A DNA stretch of 64,000 nucleotides from Stieleria bergensis. GTDB lineage: Bacteria > Planctomycetota > Planctomycetia > Pirellulales > Pirellulaceae. The position numbers were made by a program, and so were the translations under genes. Location: assembly GCA_007745635.1 (NCBI GenBank), contig CP036272.1, positions 3,363,184 through 3,427,183 on the forward strand, written 5' to 3'. A model generated the notes under the pieces. It was not told where the DNA came from and ran no database searches. It saw only the letters and a program-made list of their open reading frames with translations. Positions 6,680-13,895 of the stretch are shown one piece after another; position 1 is the stretch's first letter; every line of letters begins with the position of its first letter.

Positions 6680-7912
6680 TCATCTAAGCTCGGGAGGTCC
6701 AGCTGAACTTTCTGGCGTAACTTTGTCGCGGTAGGCATTCAGTTTTCTCACTGCCTCGTGCAAACCGGGTCGCTCGCTAAGGCCGTTGCCAAAGAATCCC
6801 TGCTTGACGCCGGTTTTGCCGAATCCTTTTGAACTATCAATTGGGTTGCACCAAAATACGCCGAGGATGTAGTCGGTGTCGATCGCTGCTTTCACGTATT
6901 CGGCGTAGGCTTTTCCGGCGGCGATGGAATCTTCGGACAGCTTCCAGTTACGAACGTCCTTTTCGCCGTCCTTAAATCGGATCGAAAAATCGCAGAGCAA
7001 AATGGGCTTGCCCGAAAGTTTATAGATCGCGTCGAGTTGTTTCTTTGGGTAAGGTCCCCAGAAATGTGGCTGGAAGGCGATCGCATCTACCCACGGAAGC
7101 ATCTCTTTCAAGACATCAGCATCATAAGTGTAAAATGAAAGCCGGTCGCCGAACACAATGTGCTCGGAATCGTACTTCCGGTTTGCTTCACCGATGACGC
7201 GAAAGTACTCGCGAGCGATTAGTCGAAGAAAGGCCTGATCGCGAGACTTGTCGTCTTCACCGTCCCAAGTGTTGAGAAACCTCTGGTACGCTTTCTGGCC
7301 AGGCGCATCTTGCGGTAGGCTTCGAGTGAAGTCGACCCAGTTCCTTTTTGCTTGGTTTTCCAGCGGCCAAGTGGCCAAGTCGGTCCAGCAATAACCAATG
7401 CAGTTTGGGTTGTCTTTGTTTTTCTCGCAGTTTGCCTGCACGCCGGCTGCGATACGAGTTTGTTCTTTGGGATCAAAGATATCGACAAACTTGTGGGCAC
7501 CCTCGCCGCGACCACCTTTGCCACGGTACATCGAAATAGGCACAAGGTCATTCCAGCCTTCCAGATAGGGCATGTCAGACCGGAGTTCCGGTGGACATCC
7601 ATAACCGTAGGCGTTGAAGCCGAGTCGTTTGCAGGCCGTGGCAACATCCATAGCGTCATGTTTCGACCGAGCGTTACCAACATGGGTGATGCCATGCGCG
7701 AAAAACGGTTTTCCGTCCGAACCAATCAACCAATGTCGACCGTCAATTTTTGACAGGCGAATATTTGGAAGACCTGATTCACTAGGCTCTCGTTGCGACA
7801 GTCCACCGTCAGAATGTGCCGCAGTCTTGCTGCGTTGATCCGTCGCGTTGTCTTGTGCGATGAGATGAGTCGCTACAAGGAGCGCCATGATGAAGGGAAG
7901 AAGTAGCTTCAT
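6680..7912 (-). CDS. Secreted glycoside-hydrolase-like TIM-barrel protein (agarase-like)
   Basis: 410 residues with a signal peptide (MKLLLPFIMALLVATHLIAQ). Motifs in order: SDGKPFFAHGITHVGN (about 64-79), LGFNAYGYGCPP, GYCWTDLATWPL, HIVFGDRLSFYTYDAD, MLPWVDAIAFQPHF and SGKPILLCDFSI. The order of GKPFF-G, GDR, W-V-D-A-I and GKPIL strands resembles beta-agarase-type (GH50-like) barrels, so the likely role is extracellular polysaccharide cleavage. The catalytic acids cannot be assigned with certainty; the position usually holding a glutamate near the last strand reads CDF. A 1.2-kb secreted enzyme is unusually large for a cassette. Start 23 bp downstream of the cassette core. Confidence 0.65.
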   Translation of the reverse strand: MKLLLPFIMALLVATHLIAQDNATDQRSKTAAHSDGGLSQREPSESGLPNIRLSKIDGRHWLIGSDGKPFFAHGITHVGNARSKHDAMDVATACKRLGFNAYGYGCPPELRSDMPYLEGWNDLVPISMYRGKGGRGEGAHKFVDIFDPKEQTRIAAGVQANCEKNKDNPNCIGYCWTDLATWPLENQAKRNWVDFTRSLPQDAPGQKAYQRFLNTWDGEDDKSRDQAFLRLIAREYFRVIGEANRKYDSEHIVFGDRLSFYTYDADVLKEMLPWVDAIAFQPHFWGPYPKKQLDAIYKLSGKPILLCDFSIRFKDGEKDVRNWKLSEDSIAAGKAYAEYVKAAIDTDYILGVFWCNPIDSSKGFGKTGVKQGFFGNGLSERPGLHEAVRKLNAYRDKVTPESSAGPPELR

Positions 7913-7934
7913 TTGCGATGTGCAATCTTAAGTC

Positions 7935-8026
7935 GGGGAACGTCCGGGATCAGCGGGCGGCGGGAGTTGACATTGATCTCACGAGAAACCGCACCACCGC
8001 CGCTCCGTTGCATCCCATGGTTCGTC
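7935..8026 (-). other. attC-10
   Basis: R'' GACGAAC (8026-8020) and R' GTTCCCC (7941-7935), minus strand. Arms CGGGCGGCGGGAG and ACCACCGCCGCTCCG. R'' exactly complements the cassette start at 8603-8597. Confidence 0.85.
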
Positions 8027-8034
8027 GGTTTCAG

Positions 8035-8589
8035 TCAGTCCGGGCACCCTAGCTGCGTGCGATGGTCGCGTCTCATTCGATCACCGTTAATGTAACAAGT
8101 CCCATCCCTAAAAAACATCTCGCCGCGCATTTCGAGCGCATCACCGGCAGTCTTGGGATTCGGGTGATTAGTCGCGATTTCGCAAGTTGTGTGATATGTC
8201 CATTCTCCGTCCGGATCCACCTTGCCAAGGGAATCAAGGATGGTGGAAACGTATTCCTCGCAGAAGATTCGCTTGCTGTAGACACCACCGCAGGTATGGA
8301 AACAGTAGTCAAAGTCTCCAGATACTTGGAAGTCGTTGGGTGTTAACCATTTCGTTGCGAGTGAGTCAGCAATGGCGGATCGGACCTCCGCTAATCGAGC
8401 ACTGAAGTCGTCTTTCTCCTGCTCGGAGGTGAAATTGAGCGGCGTAAATGCGCGTTCGTACGCCGCTTTGAATTCAGGTTTGTTTAGAACGGAGAACATC
8501 ACAGTTTCATCAGCATGGGAGTCCGTGTTTTCGTTGTCTAAGCATCCGGTAGTTGCAAAAAGGACCAGAAGATAGAAGTGGCGATTCAT
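8035..8589 (-). CDS. Putative lipoprotein of unknown function
   Basis: The open frame reaches 8748 but that part crosses attC-11; Met at 8589 gives MNRHFYLLVLFATTGCLDNE, a lipoprotein signal with a lipobox ending in Cys16. Mature part about 165 residues, with cysteines at FCEEY, CFHTCGG and CEIA that could form disulfides, and a block GEWTYHTTCEIATNHPN. No family recognised. The start is 8 bp from the cassette core, so it likely depends on upstream transcription. Confidence 0.7.
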   Translation of the reverse strand: MNRHFYLLVLFATTGCLDNENTDSHADETVMFSVLNKPEFKAAYERAFTPLNFTSEQEKDDFSARLAEVRSAIADSLATKWLTPNDFQVSGDFDYCFHTCGGVYSKRIFCEEYVSTILDSLGKVDPDGEWTYHTTCEIATNHPNPKTAGDALEMRGEMFFRDGTCYINGDRMRRDHRTQLGCPD

Positions 8590-8596
8590 TTGATAC

Positions 8597-8686
8597 GACG
8601 AACGGCTATGATCACCCGGTTGCCGCGAGTGACGGTGGACTCTGATTCGGCCCCGACGGCAACTCGGGTGCATCATTTTGTTCTGT
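8597..8686 (-). other. attC-11, overlapping the end of the ATP-grasp gene
   Basis: R'' ACAGAAC (8686-8680) and R' GTTCGTC (8603-8597), minus strand. Arms CACCCGGTTGCCGCGAG and CGGCAACTCGGGTGC pair. R'' exactly complements the cassette start at 9631-9625. The last 25 codons of the neighbouring CDS lie inside it. Confidence 0.86.
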
Positions 8687-9601
8687 GGTTTCCTTGCGGA
8701 ACACGCCGCGACGGATACGAAGGAAGTGAAAAACAGCTTCTGCCACATTCAAGTCGCAGCAGGATTCCATTCCCTCAAACCCCGGAGAGGAATTCGCTTC
8801 ACAGACTTTAAAGTGATCACCGGCGAACAATAGGTCGATCCCAGCCATATCAAGATTGAGTAACTGGCTCGTTTGTGTTGCCAGCCATTCAATCTCCGGT
8901 GTAACATCGAATTCTGCAACAGATCCACCGTTGGAAAAATTCGCCTTGAAGTCTCCCTCTGCAGCCGTTCGTTGCATACAGGCAACGACACGGCCGCCTA
9001 GCGTGAAGACCCGAAGATCCCGTCCCCGAGTCGGCTCAATGAATTCTTGAAGAATGATGTTCGCAGTCTTGTTTGTTGCTTCGATAAGTTGCATCAGGTC
9101 GCGAAAGGAAGACTTTGATTCCGAAAGGAAAACTCCGCTGCCCTGTGAACCCGCGAGGGTTTTCACAACCACGGGAAATCCGATTTGCTGTTCAACAAGC
9201 GTAACATCGATGGGAAACTTCACTAGCATGGTTTTCGGCACAGGAAGGTTATTCTGCGCCAGGATCTGTTGAGTGAAGAGTTTGTCCCGGACTGTCTCAA
9301 TGGATTGAGAGGAATTCAGGGTGTAGACGCCCAATCGCTCTAGGTGTCGAATAACGGCAAGGGCGAAATATGTTGTTCCTGCTCCCATTCGAGGGATGAG
9401 TACATCTGGCAAAGCGGCAGATTCGCCATCGATCAGGATGCTTCGCTTGTCCTCGCGTGTCACAGTGAGATCGAATTGCTCGGGTCGCAGGACCTGCAAG
9501 TCGATGCCATCCTCTCTCGCGGTCTCAACGAACCGTTGAACCTCATAGGCCTCCGGATGGAGACTGGTCGCGGAGTCTTTGTAAAGTAGCCATGCTTTCA
9601 A
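8612..9601 (-). CDS. RimK-type ATP-grasp ligase with attC-encoded C-terminus
   Basis: 329 residues from a TTG start at 9601, preceded by AAAGGG eight bases upstream; the longer frame to 9664 runs through attC-12. ATP-grasp features in order: pre-ATP-grasp domain (MKAWLLYKDSA, 1-110), VRDKLFTQQILAQNNLPVPKT (124-145), FPVVVKTLAGSQGSGVFLSES (ATP-binding strand and glycine loop), ILQEFIEP, RDLRVFTLGGRVVACMQR, FKANFSNGG, and DMAGIDLLFAGDHFKVCEANSSPGFEG (metal-binding E and N). The family joins amino acids, often glutamate, to a protein or small-molecule carboxylate using ATP. The substrate is unknown and no carrier gene adjoins. The final residues (about PELPSGPNQSPPSLAATG) come from the attC hairpin. 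Confidence 0.82.
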   Translation of the reverse strand: MKAWLLYKDSATSLHPEAYEVQRFVETAREDGIDLQVLRPEQFDLTVTREDKRSILIDGESAALPDVLIPRMGAGTTYFALAVIRHLERLGVYTLNSSQSIETVRDKLFTQQILAQNNLPVPKTMLVKFPIDVTLVEQQIGFPVVVKTLAGSQGSGVFLSESKSSFRDLMQLIEATNKTANIILQEFIEPTRGRDLRVFTLGGRVVACMQRTAAEGDFKANFSNGGSVAEFDVTPEIEWLATQTSQLLNLDMAGIDLLFAGDHFKVCEANSSPGFEGMESCCDLNVAEAVFHFLRIRRGVFRKETTEQNDAPELPSGPNQSPPSLAATG

Positions 9602-9624
9602 CAGAGGAACCCTTTTTGTTTGCC

Positions 9625-9716
9625 ACAGAACGTCCGTGATCACCGAGCCGGGACGGTTGATCATCCATTTTCAAAAGACGCGCAAGACCGGCTTCGCGTG
9701 CATCACATTGTTATCC
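9625..9716 (-). other. attC-12
   Basis: R'' GGATAAC (9716-9710) and R' GTTCTGT (9631-9625), minus strand. R'' exactly complements the cassette start GTTATCC at 10274-10268. The arms are less GC-symmetric than the others. Confidence 0.83.
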
Positions 9717-9727
9717 GACAGTGACGA

Positions 9728-10192
9728 TCAAGTGTAAACCATCGGCTTGTCTGATTCTGCATACTGCTTGATGGCCGTCAATGCGTTCTGCAACATGCCG
9801 CGAACCTGAATGACGGCAAAACCCCAAAGCACCGGAAATACCGACCAATGAGAAGCAAAATATCTGTAAGAGAACACTACATCAACAGTGCCCTCAGTTG
9901 ATTCAGTTACGTTCCATTTCGCAATCGCGTGGCTAGTAAAGAACAAGCTCTTCGCGCGGAAATCGGATATCTGCCATTGCCACATTGAGTTCTCTACGCG
10001 ATCCAGAATCACATCCGTTAGCAAACGACCCTTGGGGATTAAGAAGTTCCCATTTGTTACTGGATATCGCAAGCCATTTGGTTGACCCCATGTGGAGTCA
10101 TCATCAAACGAAACTATGGCGGGCTGCATGCGATATCCATTGAGATACAGCGTTGCGTCACCCAGTATCGGTGCGGAAAACGCGCGGCTCAA
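9728..10192 (-). CDS. SRPBCC-like (START/polyketide cyclase fold) protein
   Basis: About 154 residues if started at TTG 10192 (MSRAFSAPILGDATLYLNGY); upstream frame to 10408 crosses attC-13 and cannot be native. The cassette leaves 76 bp before this start. Block W..PNGLRYPVT..GNFL, then a strand-rich segment DVILDRVENSMWQWQISDFR, then VDVVFSYRYF and an amphipathic C-terminal helix (MLQNALTAIKQYAES) fit the SRPBCC ligand-binding fold. Soluble; ligand unknown. The start is uncertain. Confidence 0.55.
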   Translation of the reverse strand: MSRAFSAPILGDATLYLNGYRMQPAIVSFDDDSTWGQPNGLRYPVTNGNFLIPKGRLLTDVILDRVENSMWQWQISDFRAKSLFFTSHAIAKWNVTESTEGTVDVVFSYRYFASHWSVFPVLWGFAVIQVRGMLQNALTAIKQYAESDKPMVYT

Positions 10193-10267
10193 TGAGCAGC
10201 GAAAGCAGTCCGTTAGAGTGATGTCTATGAACGGGATTTGAAAGCTCCAGCAAGATACATCTGAGTC

Positions 10268-10368
10268 GGATAACGGCCCGAGATCACCGGGCGGGGAAGG
10301 AATGAGTTTGTTGAGCGAAGCGAAGCCGCGCGCCCCTTCCCCGCTCCGTGTGCATCGTTCTGTTATGC
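10268..10368 (-). other. attC-13
   Basis: R'' GCATAAC (10368-10362) and R' GTTATCC (10274-10268), minus strand. Essentially identical to attC-7 (offset 4542 bp), part of a duplicated cassette. Confidence 0.87.
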
Positions 10369-10514
10369 CGGGTCGGGGACACGGCTTTGTTGTTGGAGCA
10401 ACCAACAATCCACAGATCCGCTAGACGAGTTCGCACCAAGTAGCGCGAGTGACCAGCGTTGGGATCAGTAGCCTGTGTTCTCCGATCCCAGTGTCCCACT
10501 TCGCACTTGAGTTG

Positions 10515-10700
10515 TCAAGCGATCAGAAAAGTCCAGCGGTCGCAATTCGGGCATCCCAAAGTTTGCACCAAAGATCGGCTCCAATTTGAACCAATCGAGG
10601 TTGATCGAGAATTGACCAGCGGCGTCCCAAACGAATGCAACAGTCTACGCCAATGATCCGCGAACAACGCATCCAAAGAAAGGGCCCATCCGCGCCGCAT
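10515..10700 (-). CDS. 61-codon ORF of the duplicated small cassette (copy 3)
   Basis: MRRGWALSLDALFADHWRRL at the start, ATG again inside the R' core (10703-10697). From about 10275 to 10627 the DNA is almost identical to copy 1, only two differences seen by eye, while the first ~29 codons are diverged. This is the first cassette on the right side of the array. Real translation is uncertain. Confidence 0.35.
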   Translation of the reverse strand: MRRGWALSLDALFADHWRRLLHSFGTPLVNSRSTSIGSNWSRSLVQTLGCPNCDRWTFLIA

Positions 10701-11429
10701 AACTAGTAATTAACGTTGGTTGGAAACCGGGAATATCTCGGAATCCTGGATATTGCACGGCTGCAGTCCGAAATATCACCGGCCACCCGAATGTACTAGG
10801 ATGTGCGGTCGGTGTCAACAGGTGGAGATACCGGCGTGCCCGCTTGAGATTGCGGCTTGCCGTGAGCGTGTGTGAGCGTGTGTGAGCGTGTGTGAGCGTG
10901 TGTGAGCGTGTGTGAGCGTGTGTGAGCGGGGGCGGGAATTTGTGGTTCTCCCCTTGCGACTCGCTGGGATCGTGCGTTCACTGCCGACGCTGTCTTTGTG
11001 GAGACTCCCTTCGAATTTGGCCCAGAGGCTGACTTGGTGCGGCATGGATTGACATCGAACCGCTGGCGGTGCATGATCGTGTCACCGGCGGGCCTCTTAG
11101 AGTCGGAGGCGTGATCGGAGATCAATGCGATGCTCCTTCGGAGAAGATTTGACCGCAGAGACTCCGTGCTTCGCATGCCTGTTTGAAGCGTTGGCCGCGT
11201 GGATGCGGAGTGAAGAGTCCGTTCACCCCAGTGAGCAACATCGCTTGTGCCCCGGAGAGACGACTTCATCGCAGCGAGTTATGGCTTGCGTCTTCCGGAC
11301 GTCTTGAAACGCTGCCGCGTTCGTCTTACGAAAGATCCGTCGAAGCCTTTGAAGCTTTGTCCACCTTCGTCACGCTTGCGGGAAGGGTTGCTTGGGTGTT
11401 GTGTGTGGATCGCAGTGTGGCTTTTTGCG
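10697..11429. other. Right end of cassette array and gene-free flank
   Basis: 10697-10703 is the last R' core (GTTATGC on the minus strand); to its right there is no attC arm, so this is where an attI site would sit. No integrase ORF or clear promoter is visible. The stretch holds a 10-bp minisatellite (10862-10928) and otherwise no convincing gene; a 157-codon minus frame across the repeats has repeat-derived residues and no family character. Confidence 0.6.
10862..10928. repeat. 10-bp minisatellite, about 6.7 copies
   Basis: Perfect tandem repeat of TGTGAGCGTG, ending in an imperfect GGGGGC run. Slippage could change copy number. It is not coding in any supported gene. Confidence 0.95.
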
Positions 11430-12974
11430 TTACGGCATGGCGCCGCTGCTGAACAGGTTTTCGAGATCCTGTAGAAACTGATCTGGTTTTTGCATGTCCA
11501 TTGCGTCGCTATTTTTTTGATCGAGGTACCGTTTGATCACGCTTTTGTCGCCCGAGACGGCAAGACGCTGTCGCTTGATTGATTCGAGAGCCCACCGCCT
11601 GAGCACTTCTTCGGTGGCCAGTGTTTGAAACGAGGGTGTTGCCCAGGAGGCGATATCTTCAAGCTGTTGAAGGGCTTCATCGGGTAGGATGGTCAAGATT
11701 CCGTAGAGTTCATCTTCAGTGATCTCGCGGATCAGCATTCCTCCGCGCCGCGATGAGGGTGAATCACTTGGTTTTCCATTCCCGCCGCGTGGGATTCGCT
11801 CGCCGACTCTAGTGGGGCCCTTGGCCGGCCCAGCGTTAGCAGGTTCAAGCCTTGCCGAGCCTTCGGGTGGCGGTGGCGGTGGCATTCGGTTCCGCATCGT
11901 GGAGCCCAGTCGGCCTCGACCGAAGGCCAATCGGCCGGCGACCATCCAGAACATTGCGGCGTTATCGATCCGTTTGATGATGTCTCCGTTGCCTTCGTCA
12001 ATCAAGGCTTGGCGGCGTGACATGTATTCTGGCGGCAACTCTTTGAGGCGGTCGGAAAGCAAGAGTTTCAGGTACAAGTAGATGCGGTCGCTTGACTCAT
12101 CACTAATCATTTCACCGCAGTTCATTGCCAAACGGCTGAGTGTTTCGTCAATGCTTTGTTCGATGGCGGTTTGACGCACATCTGGGTCACTTGAAAACAG
12201 TTTGTCTCTTGTATCAGAATCTAGGTATTCCATCCAGACTTCGGCGATTTCCATCGTTGGGATCAGGGTTTTGGCCTGAGGGTGCTTTTTCAAGTTGATG
12301 GCGTTCTGGCGAATCTTGTCGCGATCTTGTTGGTCCAATAATTCGAAACGGTCGAGATTGGCAAGCAGGTGGTCCTTCTCGGTCTGGCTGAGTTTGTTGA
12401 TTGCTTCTGACCGTTCGTAAACAGGCACGGTGTCCAGATCGACCGACGGAACAAGCGGCGCTCCTTTGATCGATTGCAATGTGGAAGCCATGTCAACCCA
12501 GCGTGGGTACTGTGCGAGTTCGAGGTACAGCTGGTAGTTTGGTTCTAAGCTGTAGAGATCAAGATGTTGTGCGGTTGCGAGGTCATCCAGTTCGTTGCGC
12601 CAACCGCTGCGTCCGGCGACGATGCCGATCCCGGTGAGAATCAAGGCAGTGACTGCCAGTCCGGCGACCCAGGCCAATTGGCGGGGGAGTTTCTTGGGGT
12701 TCTGAGACGGCAGTGCGCTGGTTAGGTCGCCGATGACGATTTCGATGGTGGATTCGACGAGTTTCTCGTCCGGTAGTTCGGCGGGCATTTCGTCCAGCCA
12801 TTCCCATCCGGTTTGCAGCGACTGCAAGCGTGAGCGAAAAGCTTCGTCATCGAAGAGGCGTTTTTCGACCTTGTTTCGCGTGGCATCATCGAGTTCGTCA
12901 TCCAGGTAGCCTACCAGGAGCTCATCATCTGGATCGATCGGTTGGTCATCGTTTAACAGTGCAGTGGTATTCAT
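11430..12974 (-). CDS. Membrane-anchored anti-sigma factor paired with the ECF sigma factor
   Basis: 514 residues. The N-terminus (ELLVGYLDDELDDATRNKVEKRLFDDEAFRSRLQSLQ, 18-53) is the short helical anti-sigma module common in planctomycetes, without the HxxxCxxC zinc motif. One membrane segment at about 101-120 (AWVAGLAVTALILTGIGIVA) separates it from a ~390-residue outer part that is mostly helical with a disordered proline/glycine-rich linker (PPPPPPEGSARLEPANAGPAKG). It overlaps the sigma gene by 4 bp (ATGA), indicating translational coupling. The expected role is to hold the sigma factor at the membrane until a signal arrives; the signal is unknown. Confidence 0.75.
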   Translation of the reverse strand: MNTTALLNDDQPIDPDDELLVGYLDDELDDATRNKVEKRLFDDEAFRSRLQSLQTGWEWLDEMPAELPDEKLVESTIEIVIGDLTSALPSQNPKKLPRQLAWVAGLAVTALILTGIGIVAGRSGWRNELDDLATAQHLDLYSLEPNYQLYLELAQYPRWVDMASTLQSIKGAPLVPSVDLDTVPVYERSEAINKLSQTEKDHLLANLDRFELLDQQDRDKIRQNAINLKKHPQAKTLIPTMEIAEVWMEYLDSDTRDKLFSSDPDVRQTAIEQSIDETLSRLAMNCGEMISDESSDRIYLYLKLLLSDRLKELPPEYMSRRQALIDEGNGDIIKRIDNAAMFWMVAGRLAFGRGRLGSTMRNRMPPPPPPEGSARLEPANAGPAKGPTRVGERIPRGGNGKPSDSPSSRRGGMLIREITEDELYGILTILPDEALQQLEDIASWATPSFQTLATEEVLRRWALESIKRQRLAVSGDKSVIKRYLDQKNSDAMDMQKPDQFLQDLENLFSSGAMP

Positions 12975-13600
12975 GATCGCACCTCATCTGGAACCACACC
13001 GGTATCAATGTAGGGTTGCAGAAGTTCACGCAAATTCACTCGCGCCCGACTGAGCAGGGACTTGACCGCAGGAGTGGTCATGTCCATCGCTTCGGCGATT
13101 TCGATGTAGCTCATGTTTTCGAAGCGCGACAACATCAGTGCGGTACGTTGCCGCTCGCCCAATGATTGCACCGCCATGCGAACCAGTTCGCCACGTTCTT
13201 TGCCTTCGGCAAGTCGGGTAGGCATTAGCCCGCTGGCTTCGAGTGCAGAGGCGGCCAGTAGTCCGGCGTGGGAGGCGTCTTGGTTGCGGGGGGCGTCGAC
13301 TTCGTTGACTTCCTTGCGGCGTCCCAAGCGTCTGGCGGCGTTGCGCCCGACGTTAGCTGCAATGGTAAACAACCAAGTCGAAAACTTGGCGCCAGGTTCA
13401 TAGCGATGTCGAGCTCGAAAAACGCGTAGAAAGGTCTCTTGGGCCAAGTCTTCGGCAAGATCAGGTGAAGGACCAATGCTGCGCATTAAACGCACCAATC
13501 GAGGATGGTACTTCCGTACCAATTCCTCGTAGGCAACCGCATCATCTTCCTTGACGCGCAGCATCAAACGGACATCGGGATCCGACTGCTGAAATCGCAT
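12971..13600 (-). CDS. ECF RNA polymerase sigma factor
   Basis: 209 residues from ATG 13600 (an in-frame TTG at 13624 would add eight). Region 2: AYEELVRKYHPRLVRLMRSI ... DLAQETFLRVFRARHRY ... FSTWLFTIAANVGRNAARR, the -10 recognition and core-binding helices. A ~40-residue linker is followed by region 4: LGERQRTALMLSRFENMSYIEIAEAMDMTTPAVKSLLSRARVNLRELL, a helix-turn-helix for -35 recognition. Length is normal for the family. Directs RNA polymerase to stress or envelope genes; coupled to the anti-sigma gene downstream. Confidence 0.92.
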   Translation of the reverse strand: MRFQQSDPDVRLMLRVKEDDAVAYEELVRKYHPRLVRLMRSIGPSPDLAEDLAQETFLRVFRARHRYEPGAKFSTWLFTIAANVGRNAARRLGRRKEVNEVDAPRNQDASHAGLLAASALEASGLMPTRLAEGKERGELVRMAVQSLGERQRTALMLSRFENMSYIEIAEAMDMTTPAVKSLLSRARVNLRELLQPYIDTGVVPDEVRS

Positions 13601-13895
13601 CGCAGTGGACTGACTTACCGCCAAACCAACACCATCCTTTTTATGGGGAGATCAGAGAAACAAGCAGAGCTATCACGGGTTGCACTTTTGTGAGATGGCC
13701 AGGGTTGCAGAGGGCACGCCCGACCCGCCAATGGCCATGTCATCTTATGCCTGGTGTTCAAAGGGATTCCGCCACACCGCCGGGGTTTCAGCGGCTGTTG
13801 GAGTTAGTCTACCATGATTTAACACACCGAATCAGCAAAGGTTTCGCCACCAGTCCCACGGCAAAGGCGGCGTTTTTGGAGTTGAAGCGTGTGGA

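Larger units (their letters stand above)
929..10703 (-). mobile_element. Integron cassette array without visible integrase (CALIN)
   Basis: Thirteen attC-like sites separate cassettes read right to left. Each cassette starts with TTRRRY-like bases from the R' core of the preceding site and ends in its own attC at lower coordinates. The 7-base core at the cassette start and the R'' core of its own attC are exact reverse complements in ten or more cassettes (for example GTTCTGC/GCAGAAC, GTTATCC/GGATAAC, GTTCCCC/GGGGAAC, GTTCGTC/GACGAAC, GTTCTGT/ACAGAAC, GTTAGCC/GGCTAAC). That is what integron-mediated circularisation predicts and would not arise by chance. No IntI-like gene lies within several kb on the right, where attI would be expected; the left end is truncated. 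Whether a distant integrase can still mobilise the cassettes is unknown. Confidence 0.88.

Noticed and set aside
10862-10928. CRISPR array
   Set aside because: Tandem 10-bp units without spacers or cas genes.
10796-11269. 157-codon minus-strand frame over the minisatellite
   Set aside because: Much of it is translated repeat (THAHTRSH units); no start context, no family.
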